Shown here one piece after another: positions 7,985 to 12,255 of a DNA stretch of 12,255 nucleotides. Source of the DNA: Ruminococcus flavefaciens (GTDB taxonomy: Bacteria; Bacillota; Clostridia; Oscillospirales; Ruminococcaceae); contig CADBAC010000010.1 in NCBI GenBank assembly GCA_902792495.1, positions 1 to 12,255 on the forward strand, given 5' to 3'. Position 1 is the first letter of the stretch, and the number at the start of each line of letters is the position of its first letter. The position numbers were made by a program, and so were the translations under genes. Under the pieces are notes generated by a model. That model was given only the letters and a program-made list of their open reading frames with translations, did no database searches and had not been told where the DNA came from.

Positions 7985-8013
7985 TTGACAAACATAAAAA
8001 CCTGTGATATGAT
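7985..8013 (+). promoter_or_regulatory. Sigma-A promoter of the ATP-grasp/alpha-E operon
   Basis: TTGACA (7985-7990), 17-nt spacer and TATGAT (8008-8013). An A/T-rich tract at 7961-7978 just upstream could act as an UP element. A second TATAAT-like hexamer at 8019-8024 has no matching -35 at proper spacing. Transcription should start near 8020. The promoter is divergent from that of gltA, with the two -35 boxes 63 bp apart. Confidence 0.8.
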
Positions 8014-8033
8014 GTAAATATAATAAAACAAGC

Positions 8034-8068
8034 AAAGGCGCTTATCCGCATGGATAGGCGCCTTTTTT
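8034..8068 (+). terminator. Terminator-like hairpin in the ATP-grasp operon leader (attenuator)
   Basis: An 11-bp GC-rich stem (8037-8047 with 8052-8062, one U-G pair, loop GCAT), extended by AAA/TTT pairs, runs into a T6 tract (8063-8068). It begins about 15 nt after the predicted transcription start and ends 26 nt before the start codon. The gene upstream is divergent, so this hairpin can stop only the operon's own transcript. It shares its stem sequence and the ATGG at the loop with the hairpin of the gltA leader. Confidence 0.8.
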
Positions 8069-8082
8069 GTTTGTTAATGATT

Positions 8083-8086
8083 GGAG
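8083..8086 (+). promoter_or_regulatory. Shine-Dalgarno GGAG of the ATP-grasp gene
   Basis: GGAG followed by TGATAATA (8 nt) and the ATG at 8095. The spacing and flanking bases (TTGGAGTGATA) are nearly the same as at the gltA start. An in-frame ATG at 8050 lies in the hairpin loop and lacks a good ribosome site. Confidence 0.8.
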
Positions 8087-8094
8087 TGATAATA

Positions 8095-9438
8095 ATGACA
8101 CAGCAGAATATTGAGCAATTTACAAAGCCGGTAGGCAATGCAAACGAGATAAATGAGCTTCTAAGACGTTACGGTGTAAAATTCGGCATATACAAAAATG
8201 GTGTTTTCAACGAGCAATTCTTCCCTTTTGATCCTATACCCCGAGTCATATCTTCGGAGGATTTCAAAAGCATTGAAAAGGGACTTGTTCAGCGTGTGAA
8301 TGCACTGAATGAGTTCCTTTTTGATATTTATCACGATCAAAATATCGTAAAGGACGGCGTTATCCCCGAGAACTTCATTTACATCTCAAAGGGTTATCTT
8401 GCACAGTGCGAGGGCATAACTCCGAAGAACAGGATATACAGTCATATTTCCGGGATAGATCTTGTTCAGGCTAAAGACGGTGAATGGTATATTCTTGAAG
8501 ATAACCTGCGTATACCGTCAGGAGCTTCATATCCGCTTATTGCCCGTGAACTTACGAGAATTGCCGCACCTGACGCTTTTTCTGAAAATGAGATCGTCGA
8601 TAACCGCAACTACGCAAAGCTGCTCAAAGAAACGATGGACTATGCAAACTGCGGCGGTATAAGTGCGATACTCACTCCCGGACGATACAATGCCGCTTAC
8701 TTTGAACACTCCTATCTTGCGGAGCATACAGGCTCGGTGCTTGTTCAGAATGACGAGCTTTTCGTCGAGGACAATATTCTCTACCACAGAACATATTCTG
8801 GCGGCAAAACAAGGATAGGTGTTCTGTACAGGCGTATCGGCGACGAGTATCTTGATCCGCTGAATTTCCTGCCCGAATCTCTTATAGGCATACCGAATCT
8901 TATGGAGGCTTACCGCAGCGGAAATGTGGGTATTATAAACGCTCCCGGAAACGGAGTTGCCGACGACAAAGGTATCTACTATTTCGTACCCAAGATGATA
9001 AAATATTACCTCGGTGAAGAGCCGATACTGAAAAATGCTCCGACCTATCTTCCCTTCTATGATGACGATATGAAGTACGTTATGGACAACCTCGGTAAAC
9101 TTGTTATCAAGGACGTTGCAGAGGCAGGCGGATACGGTGTTGTATTCGGCAGCGACCTCACAAAAGAAAAGCTGGAGGAATTCCGCCAGACTATAATTGC
9201 CGAGCCGAGACGATTTATCGCACAGGAGGTCATCGACTTCCTTGACTTGCCGATACTTGACAACGACGAAACAGTAATGCGAAAGGCAGACCTGAGAGCG
9301 TTTGTGCTGTCAGGTGAAACGACTAAGGTATGGGCTTCTGGACTTACAAGATTCTCACGCAATCCCGATTCTTTCGTGGTCAATTCATCGCAGGGAGGCG
9401 GATTTAAAGATACCTGGGTACTCAAAACGGGTACATAA
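8095..9438 (+). CDS. Circularly permuted ATP-grasp protein (CP_ATPgrasp_2 type)
   Basis: 447 residues. Hallmarks of the circularly permuted ATP-grasp family (formerly DUF404/DUF407) appear in order: GEWYILEDNLRIPSGASY (129-146), VLYRRIGDEYLDPL (243-256), GIPNLMEAYRSGNVGIINAPGNGV (265-288), the nucleotide-loop region LVIKDVAEAGGYGVVFG (336-352), RFIAQEVIDF (373-382), DLRAFV (399-404) and the signature NSSQGGGFKDTWVL (430-443). Such enzymes are expected to form an amide or peptide bond by an acyl-phosphate intermediate; the substrate is not known. It is the first gene of an operon with alpha-E, transglutaminase and AstE-like genes, the context known for this family, where it is thought to make or attach a peptide-like group. 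Start chosen by the GGAG at 8083. The alpha-E gene follows after 17 bp. Confidence 0.92.
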   Translation: MTQQNIEQFTKPVGNANEINELLRRYGVKFGIYKNGVFNEQFFPFDPIPRVISSEDFKSIEKGLVQRVNALNEFLFDIYHDQNIVKDGVIPENFIYISKGYLAQCEGITPKNRIYSHISGIDLVQAKDGEWYILEDNLRIPSGASYPLIARELTRIAAPDAFSENEIVDNRNYAKLLKETMDYANCGGISAILTPGRYNAAYFEHSYLAEHTGSVLVQNDELFVEDNILYHRTYSGGKTRIGVLYRRIGDEYLDPLNFLPESLIGIPNLMEAYRSGNVGIINAPGNGVADDKGIYYFVPKMIKYYLGEEPILKNAPTYLPFYDDDMKYVMDNLGKLVIKDVAEAGGYGVVFGSDLTKEKLEEFRQTIIAEPRRFIAQEVIDFLDLPILDNDETVMRKADLRAFVLSGETTKVWASGLTRFSRNPDSFVVNSSQGGGFKDTWVLKTGT

Positions 9439-9455
9439 AACTGAAAGGAGAATTT

Positions 9456-10157
9456 ATGTCAACAATCTCAAAGGAACACAGCGACCGACTTTTCTGGCTT
9501 GGGCGCTATGCGGAAAGATTTTTCATCACGCTCAGGTCACTTGACAAGCTATATGACAAAATGATAGACGACAAACAAGGTTACAAGGAGTATCTTTCCT
9601 ACTTCGGAATTGCTGATAAATACTCAGACAGCAAAGATTTCATACATAGCTTTCTGTATGATGAAAGCAATCCCAACTCTGCTGCATTTTGCCTTGAAAG
9701 AGCTTACGATAACGGTATAGTTCTGCGTGAGGAGATATCAACAAAAACACTTTCCTTTCTGCAGATGGCTAAGGATACGCTCACGAATTCACAGAGCAAG
9801 GCAAATATAAGATTATCGCTCCTGCCACTGAAAGATATACTGTACAGCTTCTGGGGCAGCGTGAACGAGCACATCTACGACGACGAGATACGCAATATAA
9901 TCTACATCGGAAAAACTCTTGAACGCCTTGATATGTACATTAGAATGAAGTATCCATTTGCTGATGTAGAAAAGGAATTCATCAGACTTTGCAAAAATCT
10001 GCACCGTGTTCCAAAAGGAACTCCGTACCGCTATAACACAAATTATCTTTGCACTGTCGTTGAAGTGCTCGGCACCGAAAGCAATTATAAGCTTTATTCT
10101 GATAAGGCAATACAAAGCCTTGAGCACCTGTTTGAACCAATGGAGGTGTCATTATGA
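9456..10157 (+). CDS. Alpha-E domain protein, short form
   Basis: 233 residues, all-helical in character. The N-terminal signature RLFWLGRYAERFFITLR (11-27) matches the WxGRYxER motif that opens the alpha-E (DUF403) family. Family members are usually near 300 residues, so this one is clearly short, yet it has a normal start (AAAGGAG at 9444-9450) and stop and shows no frameshift. Its role is unknown; it nearly always accompanies circularly permuted ATP-grasp proteins and is thought to be their partner or a module of the same enzyme. Its stop overlaps the start of the transglutaminase gene (ATGA), which points to translational coupling. Confidence 0.88.
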   Translation: MSTISKEHSDRLFWLGRYAERFFITLRSLDKLYDKMIDDKQGYKEYLSYFGIADKYSDSKDFIHSFLYDESNPNSAAFCLERAYDNGIVLREEISTKTLSFLQMAKDTLTNSQSKANIRLSLLPLKDILYSFWGSVNEHIYDDEIRNIIYIGKTLERLDMYIRMKYPFADVEKEFIRLCKNLHRVPKGTPYRYNTNYLCTVVEVLGTESNYKLYSDKAIQSLEHLFEPMEVSL

Positions 10158-10924
10158 AAACGCTTAATTTCAGCTTCTCCACGAAGCTCACATTTGACGA
10201 TTACGTCCACGATCACAGCTTTGCTCTGAGGATAATCCCGCCTGATACCGAATTTCAGAAAATCATTTCATGCAGTCTTAATATCTCTCCCTCTGTTATT
10301 ACAAAGCAGACCGTTGACGCTTTCGGCAACAACGTAACGGCAGGATATATTCAGGGTGACCATCGTTTCCTTGATTTTGATATCAAGGGAACAGCTGAAG
10401 TGGATTCATCAAAGCACAGCACATTTCTCATGCCGTGCTATCTGTATCAGTCGGAGTTCACAGCTCCCGATGAGAAATTAATAAAATTCTACTCTGAGCT
10501 CAAGGGTAATTATAGTGAAAAGCCCGCCGAAAAAGCAGTATTTTTCAGCGATATTCTGTCCGACCTTATCGAGTACAAAAAAGGCGTTACCACAACTGCG
10601 ACAACTGCCGCTGAAGCCTTTGCAATGAGAGCGGGAGTATGCCAGGATTTCTCGCATATCCTCATATCACTACTGAGAATGGACGGTATACCTGCTCGAT
10701 ATGTAGCAGGTCTGGCATTCTGTGACGGCGAAACTCATTCGTGGGTTGAATACTGGACCGGCGACCACTGGGAAGGATTCGATCCTGCAAATAACTGTCC
10801 GGTGAATGACGATTACCTCGTAATCTCAACGGGACGAGATTTTCGTGACTGTGCTATCGACAGGGGCGTGATGTTCGGAAGATATACCCAGCAATTGCAG
10901 TTAGTACGCTCAGTCTTAACATAA
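10154..10924 (+). CDS. Transglutaminase-like cysteine protease/amidase with bacterial N-terminal domain
   Basis: 256 residues. The first 80 or so resemble the beta-rich bacterial transglutaminase N-terminal domain. The core carries the papain-like triad: Cys163 in RAGVCQDFSHI, His195 in THSWVEYW and Asp210 in GFDPANNC. There is no signal peptide or membrane segment, so it is cytoplasmic. In ATP-grasp/alpha-E operons such proteins are expected to cleave or exchange an amide or isopeptide bond; crosslinking is possible but less likely. A strong GGAGGTG (10142-10148) lies inside the end of the alpha-E gene, with the ATG overlapping its stop. The active site is intact. The substrate is unknown. 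Confidence 0.92.
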   Translation: MKTLNFSFSTKLTFDDYVHDHSFALRIIPPDTEFQKIISCSLNISPSVITKQTVDAFGNNVTAGYIQGDHRFLDFDIKGTAEVDSSKHSTFLMPCYLYQSEFTAPDEKLIKFYSELKGNYSEKPAEKAVFFSDILSDLIEYKKGVTTTATTAAEAFAMRAGVCQDFSHILISLLRMDGIPARYVAGLAFCDGETHSWVEYWTGDHWEGFDPANNCPVNDDYLVISTGRDFRDCAIDRGVMFGRYTQQLQLVRSVLT

Positions 10925-10928
10925 GCAG

Positions 10929-10947
10929 GGGCGGGTATTACCCGCCC
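10929..10947 (+). other. Intercistronic hairpin without T tract
   Basis: GGGCGGGT and ACCCGCCC form a perfect 8-bp, very GC-rich stem with loop ATT. It starts 4 nt after the transglutaminase stop and ends just before the AAGGA ribosome site of the next gene. With no T tract behind it, it is not an intrinsic terminator; it could slow polymerase, protect or split the mRNA, or tune translation of the next gene. Confidence 0.7.
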
Positions 10948-10963
10948 GAAAGGAATGAATTAA

Positions 10964-11905
10964 ATGATAGAAACAATTGCGACTGCTGCACTTGCAGTCA
11001 ATGAGAATCTTAATATACAGAAACGACGAATCGAAAACGGAACGTCAAAAAAACGTCTCAGCCTTGTTACCGGAACTCACGGCGACGAGCTTGAAGGACA
11101 GTATCTTGCATACATGATTGGTTCTTATCTTGACGAACATATAGACTGCCTTGACGGTATCGTTGACATTTATCCTGCACTCAATCCTATGGGAATAGAC
11201 TCCATAACTCGCGGAGTACCCATGTTTGATCTTGATATGAACCGTGTTTTTCCCGGCTCTAAGGACGGCACTATGATAGAGATGATCTGCTCCATGATAG
11301 TAGATGATATCGTTGGATCAGACGTTTGCATAGACGTTCATTCAAGTAATATTTTCTTGCAGGAGATACCGCAGATACGAATGAGCGTACCTACTGCGCC
11401 AGCACTTTTACCATATGCGAAGATGATGAATGTTGACTTTATATGGGTACACGATGCAGCAACTGTTCTTGAATCAACTCTCGCACATACTCTCAATACA
11501 CGGGGAACGAAAACTCTTGTTGTAGAAATGGGAGTTGGTATGCGTATTACAAGGAAATACTGTAAGCAGCTTTTTGACGGTATATTTTATCTGCTGAAGG
11601 ATCTTGGAATGTGGAGCGGCGAGACAACTCCAGTGCGCGAACCAATAGTTTCGGAGGGGCGTGAGGTCGGTTTTGTAAATTCTGATGCAGCCGGTATTTT
11701 TGTCCCGTGCGTCAGCTTTGGTGAGGCAGTGGAAAAAGGCAATCATATCGGTGATGTGGTCGATCCGCTGTCGTCAAAAACAGTAGAAAAAGTGGACGCT
11801 GTATGTGACGGAATGATATTCACTCTGCGCGAATATCCCGTCGTGTACGGCGGCTCGTTGCTTGCAAGGATATTGCAGCCTGCTTCGGGAGGTGTTGAGA
11901 AATGA
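10964..11905 (+). CDS. AstE/AspA-type zinc amidohydrolase (M14-like), intact site
   Basis: 313 residues, the usual length of the succinylglutamate desuccinylase/aspartoacylase family (PF04952). Predicted zinc ligands are His39 and Glu42 in GTHGDELEG and His126 in CIDVHSSN; the likely catalytic acid/base is Glu188 in TLVVEMGVG. A DMNRVFPG motif (91-98) binds the substrate carboxylate in relatives. The C-terminal beta part (about 215-300) is normal. It should hydrolyse an N-acyl amide or a C-terminal amide of an Asp/Glu-like compound; arginine catabolism is not implied, as no other ast genes are near. Start ATG 10964 follows AGGA by 9 nt. The next gene overlaps by ATGA and is a distant paralog. 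Specificity is unknown. Confidence 0.9.
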   Translation: MIETIATAALAVNENLNIQKRRIENGTSKKRLSLVTGTHGDELEGQYLAYMIGSYLDEHIDCLDGIVDIYPALNPMGIDSITRGVPMFDLDMNRVFPGSKDGTMIEMICSMIVDDIVGSDVCIDVHSSNIFLQEIPQIRMSVPTAPALLPYAKMMNVDFIWVHDAATVLESTLAHTLNTRGTKTLVVEMGVGMRITRKYCKQLFDGIFYLLKDLGMWSGETTPVREPIVSEGREVGFVNSDAAGIFVPCVSFGEAVEKGNHIGDVVDPLSSKTVEKVDAVCDGMIFTLREYPVVYGGSLLARILQPASGGVEK

Positions 11906-12255
11906 AGAAAAAAGTATTATACTCGCTGAAATCACCTTATCGCGAACAGCTTGACGTTATAGGTTTTCGCTTCGGTCACGGAAAAAAATCGGCGGCTATT
12001 ATCGGTGCAATGCGGGGCAATGAAGTTCAGCAGATGTACGTTTGCAGCCGAATGGTGCAGGAGCTGAAAAAACTGGAAGCAAAGGGACTTATCGCAGAGG
12101 ATAACGAGATAATGGTCATTCCCTGCGTGAATTACTACTCAATGAATATCGGCAAGCGTTTCTGGGCAATGGACAACACCGACATCAACCGAATGTTCCC
12201 GGGTTACTGGCAGGGCGAGACCACACAACGTATCGCTGACGGTCTTTTCTCGAAG
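11902..12255 (+). CDS. Second AstE/AspA-type protein with altered zinc motif (3' end outside window)
   Basis: The first 118 residues are visible and the frame is still open at the window end. It is the same superfamily as the gene before: AAIIGAMRGNEVQQ (31-44) aligns with the metal motif, and DNTDINRMFPGYWQGETTQR (91-110) with the DMNRVFPG region. The zinc-binding His of HGDE is Arg38 here, in RGNE, while the Glu ligand (Glu41) is kept. The third ligand lies beyond the window. RGNE with SMNIGKRFW and INRMFPG appears to be a distinct subgroup, so the change is probably fixed and not a mutation. It may bind metal differently or have lost catalysis. Strong GGAGGTG (11888-11894), 7 nt spacing and ATGA overlap show translational coupling with its paralog. 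Confidence 0.85.
   Translation, partial: MKKKVLYSLKSPYREQLDVIGFRFGHGKKSAAIIGAMRGNEVQQMYVCSRMVQELKKLEAKGLIAEDNEIMVIPCVNYYSMNIGKRFWAMDNTDINRMFPGYWQGETTQRIADGLFSK

Noticed and set aside
8034..8068. ANTAR-type dual hexaloop target
   Set aside because: Only one hairpin is present per leader, and the loops do not show the A-n-n-G hexaloop pattern expected for ANTAR targets.
8050..8094. 15-residue N-terminal extension of the ATP-grasp protein from the ATG at 8050
   Set aside because: The ATG is in the terminator loop without a good ribosome site; the extension (LFCLLMIGVII) comes from the T tract and ribosome site and only mimics a hydrophobic leader.
1..12255. Insertion sequences, CRISPR array, tRNA or defence genes
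   Set aside because: No terminal repeats, regularly spaced repeats, cloverleaf or matching protein families were seen on either strand.

Overview
The window reads as a chromosomal segment of a low-to-mid GC anaerobic Firmicute. It is most like a Ruminococcus-type clostridium (Oscillospiraceae). This is inferred from the codon style, the strong GGAG/GGAGG ribosome sites, the TTGACA-17-TATAAT promoters and the gene families present; no marker gene proves it. There is no mobile element, tRNA, rRNA or CRISPR array.

Layout. (1) Positions 1-3756 (+): the 3' part of a large PEP-synthase/PPDK-like ATP-grasp protein that lacks the usual phosphohistidine and PEP domains, then a FUSC-type membrane domain fused to a HAD-like domain whose catalytic motifs are eroded. 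(2) Positions 3772-5082 (-): an intracellular GH13 alpha-amylase-family enzyme, convergent with the FUSC-HAD gene. A 25-bp stem hairpin overlaps the 3' coding ends of both genes. (3) Positions 5215-7816 (-): citrate synthase followed by a eukaryotic-type NADP isocitrate dehydrogenase, the oxidative branch that makes 2-oxoglutarate. (4) A 278-bp divergent control region, 7817-8094. (5) Positions 8095-12255 (+): a tight operon of a circularly permuted ATP-grasp, an alpha-E protein, a transglutaminase-like protease and two tandem AstE/AspA-type (M14-like) amidohydrolases. The second of these runs off the window.

The operon in (5) is the best candidate for an undescribed system. It pairs an amide-bond-forming ATP-grasp and its alpha-E partner with three predicted amide-cleaving enzymes, two of them tandem paralogs. 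One paralog has Arg where the zinc-binding His normally sits. The substrate cannot be read from the sequence, and a peptide-like or glutamate/aspartate-like amide is only an inference.

The second notable signal is regulatory. Three separate promoters (amylase, citrate synthase and the ATP-grasp operon) are each followed within about 20-30 nt by a related hairpin, with a GGYGC...GCRCC base and an ATGG at or next to the loop. In two of the three the hairpin ends in a T6 tract and so looks like an intrinsic terminator inside the leader of the gene it precedes. Because those two genes are divergent, the terminators can only act on transcripts from their own promoters. This suggests a shared attenuation or antitermination control linking carbon flux to 2-oxoglutarate, starch or oligosaccharide use, and the ATP-grasp pathway.
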